IMG/VR virus record: IMGVR_UViG_3300042691_015424
Location: 1-38,883 of that record
Direction: 5' to 3' (one strand)
DNA length: 38,883 bases
DNA from: a virus
The notes beneath the pieces are model-generated. The model saw only the letters and a list, made by a program, of their open reading frames with translations. It was not told the origin of the DNA and made no database searches. Below, in pieces: positions 1-6,988 of the stretch (position 1 is its first letter; every line of letters starts with the position of its first letter). A program made the translations under genes and the position numbers.

Positions 1-63
1 ACTAATTGTATATATTTTATATAGAAATAACACCTCCTTATAGTTTCAACTAATTGTATATAT
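1..63. repeat. Left part of 48-bp tandem repeat / terminal overlap
   Basis: Bases 1-46 are identical to 38838-38883, so the window closes on itself. After joining, one 48-bp unit (38815-38862) is followed by a second, partial unit (38863-38883 continuing at 47-63). The units differ at one place: C at 47, G at 38836. Each holds AACACCTCCTTATAG followed by an AT-rich block. The repeat sits between the end of the replication operon and the promoter of the recombination operon, where an origin or control site would be plausible. That role is inference. Confidence 0.85.
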
Positions 64-243
64 CTATGCTATTTGTCTTAAATTATATTCGTTTAGGATG
101 GCATTTTTCAAAGTTTCGTTGTTTATAAAGGTTTTCGCCCAAATATTTAATTCCTCGTTACTTAATGCGCCCAATTCGTGAAGCAATTTAATTAAGTTCC
201 TCCTGTCATCTGGTTTTAATTCTTGTTTTTTGATTGTTTTCAT
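64..243 (-). CDS. 59-aa hypothetical protein, last gene of replication operon
   Basis: An ATG at 243 opens a 59-aa frame ending in TAG at 64. It starts MKTIKKQELKPDDRRNLIKL and continues as a charged, probably all-helical protein without cysteines or membrane segments. It begins 3 bp after the stop of the VRR-NUC gene, the same tight spacing seen through this operon, which is the main reason to accept it. The stop lies one base after the terminal tandem repeat. I do not recognise a family. It could be a small DNA-binding or accessory replication protein, but nothing in the sequence shows this. Confidence 0.65.
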   Translation of the reverse strand: MKTIKKQELKPDDRRNLIKLLHELGALSNEELNIWAKTFINNETLKNAILNEYNLRQIA

Positions 244-246
244 TCT

Positions 247-561
247 TTATTTTTTAAAATTTAAATTATACCATTCATAAAAAGAATCAAAATCTTTGGC
301 GATGTAGTAAATACCTTTTGAATTTTCGACAGATTTTTGATATATTTTTTGATATATACTTTGTCTATCCTTTCCAATTTTTACCTCAATCATTACTGGT
401 TTTCCTTTAATTATTGCATGAATGTCAGCAGTTCCTCGCATCATCGCACTTTTTACCCATCTACCTTTTACTTGACGTGATATATTATTTACTCGTTCAA
501 CATGACACTTATTTAATTCTAAAAATTGCTTTATTGCTGATGTTAATTCGTTTGCTGTCAT
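247..561 (-). CDS. VRR-NUC family nuclease
   Basis: This 104-aa protein has the compact layout of stand-alone phage VRR-NUC domains, a branch of the PD-(D/E)xK nuclease fold. Visible motifs are RGTADIHAII (the acidic residue of the core) and, after one strand, MIEVKIGKDRQS with the E-x-K pair, followed by a Gln-rich helix (IYQKIYQKS). Family members are structure-dependent nucleases acting on DNA junctions or flaps, usually encoded beside replication genes as here. The gene overlaps the IbrA-like stop by 4 bp (ATGA), which fixes the start. The exact substrate cannot be told from sequence. Confidence 0.85.
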   Translation of the reverse strand: MTANELTSAIKQFLELNKCHVERVNNISRQVKGRWVKSAMMRGTADIHAIIKGKPVMIEVKIGKDRQSIYQKIYQKSVENSKGIYYIAKDFDSFYEWYNLNFKK

Positions 562-1766
562 AAATCTTTTTCTATTTGTCTTTTTTTCTTTATTTCTTTA
601 AATTTATGATAAGCATCTGATAATGGTTGAGTTTGACCTAATCCTTTACACCAATAATCATTTCTTAAAATTACTTTACACATTCTTCTCCATGATGGAA
701 CCCAACATTTAGATTCTAAATCTTCCGGTGCTTCATCTGGTATTTGTAAATACCCTCTATCTTGCCAACCTTTAATGAATTTTTTAAATCTTTCTCTATA
801 ATGTAAACTTGTTTTTTTTGGCATTGTTGAAAGTAATAAATTACAAAAAGATTGCCATGTATGACCATTTGGTTTTGATATTTTATGGTATCCTGTTATA
901 TTTCCATTCTCTTGAATATATAATGCACCGCTATTTACACCATTAACTCTTGATACTAACTTATACCATGTTTCTGGCTCTAAAATATGATATAACCACA
1001 AACCTCTTCTTTGGTCATCTCCATAAGGTTGACATAATCTTTGTTGAGATATTTTAACTCCTGCCATTGTCATTTTATCATAAATTTTATTGTGTGTCAA
1101 TTCCTTATATTTAGAATGAAAAATCCATATATCTTGTGTTTTCCAATCATAGATAGGATAAATATTAAATAAATTACTTGATACTTTTGTTGACCATTTC
1201 CAATTATTAAACATTAATCCATCTTTTCTTGATATTATTGCTCTATATCTGTGTAATGATTCATCTGCTCTAATACCAATAAATGCAGCAGTTGTTTTAC
1301 CTTTAGAATACCATTCACCAAAAATTACCATAAATTCTTCAAATTCCATTTTTGGAATATAAAAATCATATTGAGATAAATCACTTGCTTGTTTTGGTTT
1401 TTGTCTTACCCAAACATCCTTTTTTTCTTCATCCCAACAAATCCATCTTGGCTGATAATTACTTACTGCATTTCTTAATAATAATTCACCACATATCCAA
1501 TGTAAATCAATATAATCTTTATACATTTCAATCATATCTTCAATATGTTTTATTGTATCATTATATTGTGCTTCTAAATCAATTATTAAAAAACCAACTT
1601 TTCTATTTCTTTTTTTAGCTTCAGATAATACTAAATGTGACATTACACTACTATCTTTTCCTCCAGAAAATGAAATGTATATTTTTTCAAAATTGTCAAA
1701 TACTTTTGAAATTCTTTCTCTACTTGCTTCAAGTACAGTTTTTTCGTTATAAACTTTTGTTGCCAT
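558..1766 (-). CDS. ibrA: IbrA-like PAPS-reductase-family (DUF3440) protein
   Basis: The 402-aa protein carries the ATP-pyrophosphatase PP-loop SFSGGKDSS at residues 32-40 and later family segments such as FIGIRADESLHRYR and YPIYDWKTQDIW. The N-terminus (NEKTVLEASRERI) and the overall length fit the IbrA/DUF3440 branch rather than assimilatory CysH. IbrA was described in E. coli with IbrB as a regulator of immunoglobulin-binding proteins; its chemistry is unresolved. PP-loop relatives activate a substrate with ATP and often move sulfur. The gene follows the ParB-like IbrB homologue by 1 bp and overlaps the VRR-NUC gene by 4 bp, so the pair is part of the replication operon. A DNA or RNA modification role is inference. 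Confidence 0.85.
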   Translation of the reverse strand: MATKVYNEKTVLEASRERISKVFDNFEKIYISFSGGKDSSVMSHLVLSEAKKRNRKVGFLIIDLEAQYNDTIKHIEDMIEMYKDYIDLHWICGELLLRNAVSNYQPRWICWDEEKKDVWVRQKPKQASDLSQYDFYIPKMEFEEFMVIFGEWYSKGKTTAAFIGIRADESLHRYRAIISRKDGLMFNNWKWSTKVSSNLFNIYPIYDWKTQDIWIFHSKYKELTHNKIYDKMTMAGVKISQQRLCQPYGDDQRRGLWLYHILEPETWYKLVSRVNGVNSGALYIQENGNITGYHKISKPNGHTWQSFCNLLLSTMPKKTSLHYRERFKKFIKGWQDRGYLQIPDEAPEDLESKCWVPSWRRMCKVILRNDYWCKGLGQTQPLSDAYHKFKEIKKKRQIEKDL

Positions 1767-1767
1767 A

Positions 1768-2904
1768 TTAATAAATATTTACTTGTCTACCAATTGATAA
1801 TGCTTCTTCCATTGTAACCTCTAAACGATTATATTTTTTCATCCAAATGTTTAAATATTCTAATGCTATTTGATTAGCTTTTTCTTGTTGTTCATTATTT
1901 AATAAATTAAATCCAGAACAAAATTTAGATGGAATACCTGTTGCATAACACATAGCTGCTTGTCCTAACCATGCAATTCTATTCATTGCTTTATTAGTAA
2001 GATAATGTTCACATGAATTAATCCATTCATTTAATACTCCATTCAATCCATTTTTAAATTTTTCATCATCAGATAAAAATTCAGCATAAAATTTTTCACA
2101 TTCTTCTGCTTTCATGCCTTCTTTTTTTGAAGCATAAAAACCTGCTTTATGACATTCCCATTTTTCCCATGTATGAAAAATTCTATCTGGGTCATTTGTG
2201 TTTACTGTTCTATAATTTTCCAATTCTTCATTAGATAATTGGTCAGTTAATTCTTCATAGTTATGAATTGAATCAGATGCTTCCCATGATTTACTAAAAT
2301 CATCATCTTTAAAAATATCTTGTAAACCTGTTATTTGACACAATCTTAAAATTTCTTCTTCATCCATACCTAATTCTCTTGCAATTCTTTCATTTTTCCA
2401 ATTTCTATTTTTTAATTCTAAAATTATTTCACTCATGGCATCAATTTGATGTTTACCTCTTGCTCTATTATGTCTAATTGTTGATGCTATTCTATCATTT
2501 TTATCTTGTTGTTCTTTTCTAATTATTACTGTTGGAGTGTAACCATAAACTCTTTGTCTTACTATTTTTGATTCTTTACTTACTCTTGTTCTATGAAATC
2601 CATCAACTACTTCAACTTTATCATCTTTAGGAAAAGTTACAACAGGTTGTGTATATCCATCATTCATGATAGATATTTCAAGTAATTCCATTTCTGGAGG
2701 TGCAACTTTATTAGGATTATAATCGTTTGCTACTACATTTTCACTTGAAACCCATTTTACAAAATCAACAGGCTCATTTTTAAATGGAGAATATTCATGT
2801 ATAAATTCTCTTATTGAATTAATAAATTCAATTTTTTGATTAAAATCACATTCATTTAATGATTGTAAAATTAATTCTTCGATTTGTTTTTGTTTTTCTT
2901 TCAT
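1768..2904 (-). CDS. ibrB: IbrB-like ParB/Sulfiredoxin-fold protein
   Basis: The 378-aa protein has an N-terminal ParB-like domain at about residues 45-135 (NDYNPNKVAPPEMELLEIS, then VEVVDGFHRTRV, where GFHR replaces the GERR of chromosomal ParB). An HTH-like segment follows (RNWKNERIARELGMDEEEIL, about 165-190). The C-terminal half is helical and unassigned. This pairing with an IbrA-type enzyme is the IbrB arrangement; such ParB-fold domains can bind or hydrolyse nucleotides. The start is the ATG at 2904, preceded by an A-rich leader. It lies between dnaB and the IbrA-like gene, so it is probably co-transcribed with them. Partition by this protein alone is unlikely: no ParA is encoded. Confidence 0.8.
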   Translation of the reverse strand: MKEKQKQIEELILQSLNECDFNQKIEFINSIREFIHEYSPFKNEPVDFVKWVSSENVVANDYNPNKVAPPEMELLEISIMNDGYTQPVVTFPKDDKVEVVDGFHRTRVSKESKIVRQRVYGYTPTVIIRKEQQDKNDRIASTIRHNRARGKHQIDAMSEIILELKNRNWKNERIARELGMDEEEILRLCQITGLQDIFKDDDFSKSWEASDSIHNYEELTDQLSNEELENYRTVNTNDPDRIFHTWEKWECHKAGFYASKKEGMKAEECEKFYAEFLSDDEKFKNGLNGVLNEWINSCEHYLTNKAMNRIAWLGQAAMCYATGIPSKFCSGFNLLNNEQQEKANQIALEYLNIWMKKYNRLEVTMEEALSIGRQVNIY

Positions 2905-2925
2905 TGTTTGTGTTGTTTTTATTTG

Positions 2926-4242
2926 TTAATATTCGTAATTTTCAATCTTAGTTAGCTGAGGTATTATTTTTGCAATTATTTCACCTGGTTGACCATTTCT
3001 AAACTTTTTAATATCAATAATAAATAAATCTGTTGATGGCTGAGTAAATCCTTTTATTTCGATTTCATTTATTCCCATCATGTCTGGTCGATAGCAAAAA
3101 ATAACCATATCAGCATCCTGCTCTATTGCACCAGATTCACGCAAATCGCTTAACTGAGGTCTTTTATCTGCTCTCTTTTCAATATCCCTGCTCATTTGAC
3201 TTAAAGCAATTACAGGTACATTTAATTCTTTAGCAATTAATTTTAAACTGCGTGATATTTCGCTGATTTGTTGTTCCCTACTTGACCTTTTACTTTCAGA
3301 ATCCATTAATTGCAAATAATCAACTATTATCATTTGAACTCCTTTTTCCTTTACTAATTTTCTGGATTTATTTTTAAATTCAAATGTTGAAAGTGATGCA
3401 GATTCATCAATATAAAGAGGCATTTTATTTAAAATGTTACTCCTATCAATTAAAGTTTTTATTGAATTTTCATTTAACTTTTTCATGATTATATCCTGTG
3501 AGTTAATACCAGAAACAATACTTAGCAACCTACCAACTAATTGCTCCTTGCTCATTTCAAGACTAAAAAAACCAACAGGAACTTTATTTAAAATTGCCGA
3601 AACTGCAAAATTCATTGCTGCGGTTGATTTTCCAGAGCCAGGTCTACCTGCCAAAATTATTAAATCAGATTTTTGCCAACCATTTGTCTGAGCATCTAAT
3701 TTTTTTAATCCTGTTGCGATTCCAAATGTTTCTTTTATGTCTAAACTTTTATAAAGTTCAGCAATCAATTTATTTTTAATGCTTGTTAGGTCATATACAT
3801 TTGATGCAGGAATTTCACCAATTAATCCATCAATTTCTTTATTAAATTCATTAATTATGGCAAATGGGTCATAAACTTCATTTTCACTTTTATAAGCAAT
3901 TTGATTTCCTATTATAAATAATTTATTGCGTAAATAATTCTCAATCAATAATTTAATGTTTGTTGCAAGGTCAATACTACCTCCAGTTAAGTTACAAATC
4001 TTAGCAATAAACATTTTACCATCCTTAAGTTCGGAAAAATCACCATTTTTTCTGATTTGTTTAATGACCGAATTGATGTCTATAAAATTATTGCCTTTAA
4101 ATAGCGTTAGAATCGCTTTAAAAACGATTTCGTGACCTCTTATGGAGAAATGCTCAGACTTGAGGGTTTCAATCGCTAAAACGCAATCTAATGGGTTTTG
4201 GATGCAAACACCTAAAATTTTTCTTTCAATTTCCTCAATCAT
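2926..4242 (-). CDS. dnaB: Replicative DNA helicase, DnaB type
   Basis: The 438-aa length is normal for DnaB. An N-terminal helical domain (1-110) interacts with primase in the family. The RecA-like core shows Walker A GRPGSGKST at 199-207, the SLEMS motif at 227-231, Walker B VDYLQL at 307-312, SQMSR at 348-352 and the RPQLSDLRESGAIEQDAD segment at 361-378. It should unwind the fork as a hexameric ring and recruit host primase, since no primase is seen here. It overlaps the upstream replisome-organiser-like gene by 4 bp (ATGA), consistent with translational coupling of loader and helicase. Confidence 0.96.
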   Translation of the reverse strand: MIEEIERKILGVCIQNPLDCVLAIETLKSEHFSIRGHEIVFKAILTLFKGNNFIDINSVIKQIRKNGDFSELKDGKMFIAKICNLTGGSIDLATNIKLLIENYLRNKLFIIGNQIAYKSENEVYDPFAIINEFNKEIDGLIGEIPASNVYDLTSIKNKLIAELYKSLDIKETFGIATGLKKLDAQTNGWQKSDLIILAGRPGSGKSTAAMNFAVSAILNKVPVGFFSLEMSKEQLVGRLLSIVSGINSQDIIMKKLNENSIKTLIDRSNILNKMPLYIDESASLSTFEFKNKSRKLVKEKGVQMIIVDYLQLMDSESKRSSREQQISEISRSLKLIAKELNVPVIALSQMSRDIEKRADKRPQLSDLRESGAIEQDADMVIFCYRPDMMGINEIEIKGFTQPSTDLFIIDIKKFRNGQPGEIIAKIIPQLTKIENYEY

Positions 4243-4883
4243 AATAAATTTCCTGTTTTAAAAGTTGGTTTAATTTCTTGATTTTCAGAGTTTTTCTCCC
4301 AAGTTCTTACCGCTGCTTGCCAATTTTTCATTGGATTTTTACCAATCTTCCAACCATTTGCCTCATAGTAGTTCCAAAATTTATCTGGGTCAACCCCACG
4401 ATTTCGTTCAAAACAATATTTTTTAACCTCTTCCAAATTCGGTTTATGTTTTTCCCCCTTTACCCCCTTTTCTTTTTCATTAACATTAACATTAACATAT
4501 TCATAATAGTTGTCTAACTCTTTAGATACACTTAGGTAAGTGTTCAATTTATCAAGAGTAACACCTTGATTTTCAAGTAACTTAACAGCACTTATCTGTT
4601 GTTTTACTTTACTCTTTGGAAAATCTGGATATTGGAACTTTAAATAAGCAGGCATAAAAAAAATACCATCATTAAGTGTTACTAATCTGTTACCTAACTC
4701 TTTAAAAATTAATTCAAAATTTTTTATACCTGTTTGAAATTCACATAACTTTTTATTGAATTTAAATATACCTGCATGGTCACAATTTGTTATGTAATAG
4801 ATAAAAAATAATTTAGAATCCTTACTCAAATCGCTAAACCACTCATCATTAAATAAATTCGTGTCAATAAATCTTTTTGCCAT
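4239..4883 (-). CDS. Replication initiator / DnaD-like replisome organiser
   Basis: The 214-aa protein begins with a winged-helix-like region (SKDSKLFFIYYITNCDHAGI, about 20-40; about 1-95 overall) common in Bacteroidota phage replication proteins. A low-complexity linker full of VNVNVNEKEKG follows, then a C-terminal segment (WNYYEANGWKIGKNPMKNW) that resembles the DnaD/DnaB-like tail domain. Phage proteins of this type bind the origin and help load the helicase. Its place immediately before dnaB, with an ATGA overlap, supports that role. No ATPase motif is present, so it is not a DnaC-type loader. Family assignment is by pattern only. Confidence 0.7.
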   Translation of the reverse strand: MAKRFIDTNLFNDEWFSDLSKDSKLFFIYYITNCDHAGIFKFNKKLCEFQTGIKNFELIFKELGNRLVTLNDGIFFMPAYLKFQYPDFPKSKVKQQISAVKLLENQGVTLDKLNTYLSVSKELDNYYEYVNVNVNEKEKGVKGEKHKPNLEEVKKYCFERNRGVDPDKFWNYYEANGWKIGKNPMKNWQAAVRTWEKNSENQEIKPTFKTGNLL

Positions 4884-4886
4884 AAT

Positions 4887-5054
4887 CTATGCTTTAAATG
4901 TTTTTATAATATCATACCTACGTTTAACGCATGGAATTATCAAAACTCCAACAAACCATTTATTTTCTAACCTATCCCACATTAAATGAGATGTAGTTCC
5001 ATGTTCGGCAGTCCATTCAAAACATTCAGCCATAGCTTTTCTTAATTTTTTCAT
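4887..5054 (-). CDS. 55-aa hypothetical protein, first gene of replication operon
   Basis: An ATG at 5054 opens a 55-aa frame (MKKLRKAMAECFEWTAEHGT...) ending in TAG at 4887, 3 bp before the start of the DnaD-like gene. The middle reads like a folded small domain (TSHLMWDRLENKWFVGVLII). A T-rich hairpin lies just upstream, between promoter and start, so expression may depend on read-through. I do not recognise the family. Spacing and composition make it a real gene more likely than chance. Confidence 0.65.
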   Translation of the reverse strand: MKKLRKAMAECFEWTAEHGTTSHLMWDRLENKWFVGVLIIPCVKRRYDIIKTFKA

Positions 5055-5089
5055 GTTTTTAAATTTTAAAAAACCGAGCCAACAAAGGA

Positions 5090-5161
5090 CTACCTCACGC
5101 AGAAGTTTATTAAAAACTGCTTAGAGCAATGTTGGACTCGGTATATTTTAAATGTTTTCAT
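5090..5161 (-). CDS. Possible 23-aa leader peptide
   Basis: The ORF starts MKTFKIYRVQHCSKQFLINF and ends at a TAG inside the GAGGTAGTC pairing segment. It covers the 5' arm of the putative terminator. Its start codon lies one base after the GACTACCTC segment. A ribosome halting at the stop would cover the 3' arm of the terminator, so translation could allow read-through. It has no obvious run of one regulatory amino acid. A short chance ORF is also possible. Confidence 0.35.
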   Translation of the reverse strand: MKTFKIYRVQHCSKQFLINFCVR

Positions 5162-5176
5162 AGAGGTAGTCGGTGT

Positions 5177-5184
5177 CAAAATTA
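5177..5184 (-). promoter_or_regulatory. Possible -7 promoter element of replication operon
   Basis: The minus strand reads TAATTTTG, which matches the Bacteroidota TAnnTTTG element and sits just upstream of the leader RNA. No TTG is found at the usual -33 distance, where the strand is T-rich, so support is partial. Confidence 0.4.
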
Positions 5185-5238
5185 AGTATGATTTAATAAA
5201 AAAAAATATGTAACTATAAAAGTTATTAACATATTTAC

Positions 5239-5246
5239 TAATTTTG
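5239..5246 (+). promoter_or_regulatory. Possible -7 promoter element before the 22-aa peptide
   Basis: TAATTTTG matches TAnnTTTG and lies 18 bases before the ATG at 5265. A clear -33 TTG is missing. It is one of the few candidate starts for the rightward late operon, although a terminator at 5339-5375 would have to be passed. Confidence 0.4.
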
Positions 5247-5264
5247 AAAATAAATAATTTAAAC

Positions 5265-5333
5265 ATGGCAAAGAAAGCAATGAAAAAAGCAGCAGTTAAA
5301 AAAATGGTTAAAACCGTTAAAGGCAAAAAATAA
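5265..5333 (+). CDS. 22-aa lysine-rich peptide
   Basis: The ORF reads MAKKAMKKAAVKKMVKTVKG and two further lysines. About half of its residues are Lys and there is no acidic residue. It has a TAnnTTTG element upstream and an intrinsic terminator directly behind it, so it looks like a separate one-gene unit at the head of the late arm. Its composition recalls histone-tail-like or DNA-condensing peptides, and basic tails also end two other tiny proteins near 35.3 kb. Function is unknown; a membrane-active peptide is another possibility. The short length means chance cannot be fully excluded. Confidence 0.5.
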   Translation: MAKKAMKKAAVKKMVKTVKGKK

Positions 5334-5338
5334 CTGCG

Positions 5339-5375
5339 AAAAACTACTGCATTAATTTTGTGGTAGTTTTTTTTT
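5339..5375 (+). terminator. Intrinsic terminator after the lysine-rich peptide
   Basis: AAAAACTAC (5339-5347) pairs with GTAGTTTTT (5363-5371), giving a 9-bp stem and 15-base loop; the T-run continues to 5375. It lies 6 bases after the peptide stop and 35 bases before the small terminase gene. Confidence 0.7.
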
Positions 5376-5409
5376 AAATTTGTGATAATTACACTTATTT
5401 ACATTTTAA

Positions 5410-5670
5410 ATGGGATTTAAACAAGGAAATCCAGGAAGACCAAAAGGTAGTACCAATCACCTTACTAAAACTGTAAAATCGGTTGTTTTAGAGGCTTTTA
5501 ATAAACTGCAAGAACATCCGACTGCTAACATAGTCACATGGGCAGAAAAGAATCCAAAAGACTTTTATTTAATTGCTTCTAAGTTAATTCCAACTGAGGT
5601 TAGCGCAAAAGTTGAAAATACTACTCCTGTAATTATTACATTACCTAACGGAAAAGAAATTGAATTTTGA
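5410..5670 (+). CDS. Probable terminase small subunit-like DNA-binding protein
   Basis: The 86-aa protein opens with GFKQGNPGRPKGSTNH, a basic AT-hook-like GRPKG segment typical of short phage proteins (DUF5681-type) encoded just before the large terminase. A helical middle (about 20-70) and a C-terminal strand (PVIITLPNGKEIEF) follow. Its stop overlaps the TTG start of the large terminase by 3 bp, so the two are translationally coupled. A DNA-recognition role in packaging is inferred from position and basic N-terminus. It is shorter than classical TerS, so it may be only part of the function. Confidence 0.6.
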   Translation: MGFKQGNPGRPKGSTNHLTKTVKSVVLEAFNKLQEHPTANIVTWAEKNPKDFYLIASKLIPTEVSAKVENTTPVIITLPNGKEIEF

Positions 5671-6974
5671 ATATATCATTCAAAGACAATCCAAAGCAGG
5701 CTGAATTTGTAGAGCAGGCAGTTATTTCGGCATGGGGTGAATCTCCTTATAGATATTTATGTTATGGAGGAGGAATCAGAGGAGGAAAAACATTTGCGGT
5801 TTTAGGTACTTTACTTTTGTATTGCAGAATGTTTCCAGGCTCACGTTGGGTTATTTATAGGCAGGATTTCCCATCATTACAAGACACCACAATTCCATCA
5901 CTTGAAAAGATTATTGGTAATGATGCTAACTTTAAATGGAGTAGGGATAAATCTAATTACCATATTGAATATTTAAAAAACGGAAGCAAGATATTTCTAT
6001 ATGGTGAGAATATAGACAGAGACCCAGACTTAAATGCAATGCTCGGACTTGAATGTAATGGTATTGTTTTAGAGCAGGTTGAGGAACTTTCGGAAACGTT
6101 GTTTAATATGGCTCAGACTCGTATAGGCTCATGGTATATTCCTGTGATGCCTAAACCAATGATACTAATGACTTTGAATCCTACTCAAAAATGGGCAAAG
6201 AACGTATTTTATGAGCCATACAAGTTAGGTACTATCGAAGCACCATTTAAGTTTATTGAGGCTCTTCCAAAGGATAATCCTTATGTTACAAAAGAACAAT
6301 GGGAAGCATGGGAACGTTTAGAGGGTAGATACAAAGCGCAATTCATAGAGGGTGATTGGACTGATTTTACAAATCGGGATAACATTTGGTGTTTTGCTTT
6401 TGAACGAAAAAAACATTTATCTGATGTACAAATAGATTCAAAATCATTAATTTACCTATCATTTGACTTTAACCGCAATCCAATAACCTGTGCGGTAATT
6501 CAACATATAGATGGGCAAATAAGGGTATTAGAACAGATTAAACTAAGTAATTCCGATATTTATAAGATATGTACCTATATTAAGGCAATGTACGGAAATT
6601 CAATGTTTATCGTAACAGGTGATGCAACAGGTAAAAACTCATCCGCAATGGTACAGGACAACATCAACTATTACACTATTATTCAGCGTGAATTAAGACT
6701 AAATACTCAACAAATCAAAGTTCCAACAGTCAATCCTCGTATTGAGGAAAATCAAGTTTTGGTAAATTCAATATTCGCAAACTACAATATAACTATCAAT
6801 GCGGAAAAATGTAAGCCTTTGATATTCGATTTAGAGAATGCGAGAATGAGAGCCGATGGAACTTTAATAAAGGAAAATAGGGATGATATTACTCAACAAC
6901 TTGACTGCCTCGACTGTTTAAGATATTATATTAACCAATTTCATGGAAACTTTATAAAGTTAAGGTCAATTTAA
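5667..6974 (+). CDS. terL: Terminase large subunit (packaging ATPase/nuclease)
   Basis: The 435-aa protein has the full TerL plan. Walker A GGIRGGKT is at residues 35-42; the Walker B strand with catalytic acids is GIVLEQVEELSE; the coupling motif is LMTLNPTQ. The C-terminal RNase H-like nuclease shows LSFDFNRNP, VTGDATG and the acidic DDITQQLDCLDCLRYY. It powers DNA entry through the portal and cuts concatemers. A TTG start at 5667 overlaps the previous stop; the tape-measure/tail junction at 11392 uses the same TTGA overlap, which supports this choice. Portal and capsid genes lie 15-20 kb away. Confidence 0.95.
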   Translation: MNISFKDNPKQAEFVEQAVISAWGESPYRYLCYGGGIRGGKTFAVLGTLLLYCRMFPGSRWVIYRQDFPSLQDTTIPSLEKIIGNDANFKWSRDKSNYHIEYLKNGSKIFLYGENIDRDPDLNAMLGLECNGIVLEQVEELSETLFNMAQTRIGSWYIPVMPKPMILMTLNPTQKWAKNVFYEPYKLGTIEAPFKFIEALPKDNPYVTKEQWEAWERLEGRYKAQFIEGDWTDFTNRDNIWCFAFERKKHLSDVQIDSKSLIYLSFDFNRNPITCAVIQHIDGQIRVLEQIKLSNSDIYKICTYIKAMYGNSMFIVTGDATGKNSSAMVQDNINYYTIIQRELRLNTQQIKVPTVNPRIEENQVLVNSIFANYNITINAEKCKPLIFDLENARMRADGTLIKENRDDITQQLDCLDCLRYYINQFHGNFIKLRSI

Positions 6975-6975
6975 T

Positions 6976-6983
6976 TATTTTTG
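6976..6983 (+). promoter_or_regulatory. TAnnTTTG element before small paralogue A
   Basis: TATTTTTG lies 5 bases before the GTG start at 6989, so transcripts would be nearly leaderless. The surrounding TAATTAT-Y-TTTG-N2-ATCGT-R-AAT is almost the same before the paralogue at 24656. Confidence 0.45.
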
Positions 6984-6988
6984 TTATC

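Larger units (their letters stand above)
5068..5184 (-). ncRNA. Candidate leader RNA / attenuator of the replication operon
   Basis: Read on the minus strand, a TAATTTTG promoter element (5184-5177) is followed by GACTACCTC (5171-5163), a short ORF (5161-5090), ACCGAGTCCAACA (5142-5130), GAGGTAGTC (5096-5088) and TGTTGGCTCGGT plus six Ts (5084-5068). The last two CCGAG/CTCGG arms form a 12-bp stem with one bulge before the T-run, as in an intrinsic terminator. GACTACCTC and GAGGTAGTC pair perfectly over 9 bp, one inside and one outside that stem's loop, which is pseudoknot geometry. The gene begins 13 bases later. This may be an attenuator or a free small RNA. No known riboswitch class is recognised. 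Confidence 0.5.

Noticed and set aside
1-63. Coding sequence running through the repeats with AAGGAGGTG as ribosome site
   Set aside because: The minus-strand frames are short, are interrupted by stops, and have no start at a proper distance; the units are in frame only because 48 is a multiple of 3.
1352-1618. Plus-strand ORF inside the IbrA-like gene
   Set aside because: It is a low-complexity antisense shadow of a clear PP-loop gene.
5070-5145. tRNA gene in the intergenic stem region
   Set aside because: The long stem has no D-, T- or anticodon-arm pattern and no CCA-like end; the T-run fits a terminator.
5090-5326. 78-aa minus-strand protein
   Set aside because: Its upstream half is antisense to the lysine-rich peptide and promoter. 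Only the last 23 codons are plausible, as a leader peptide.
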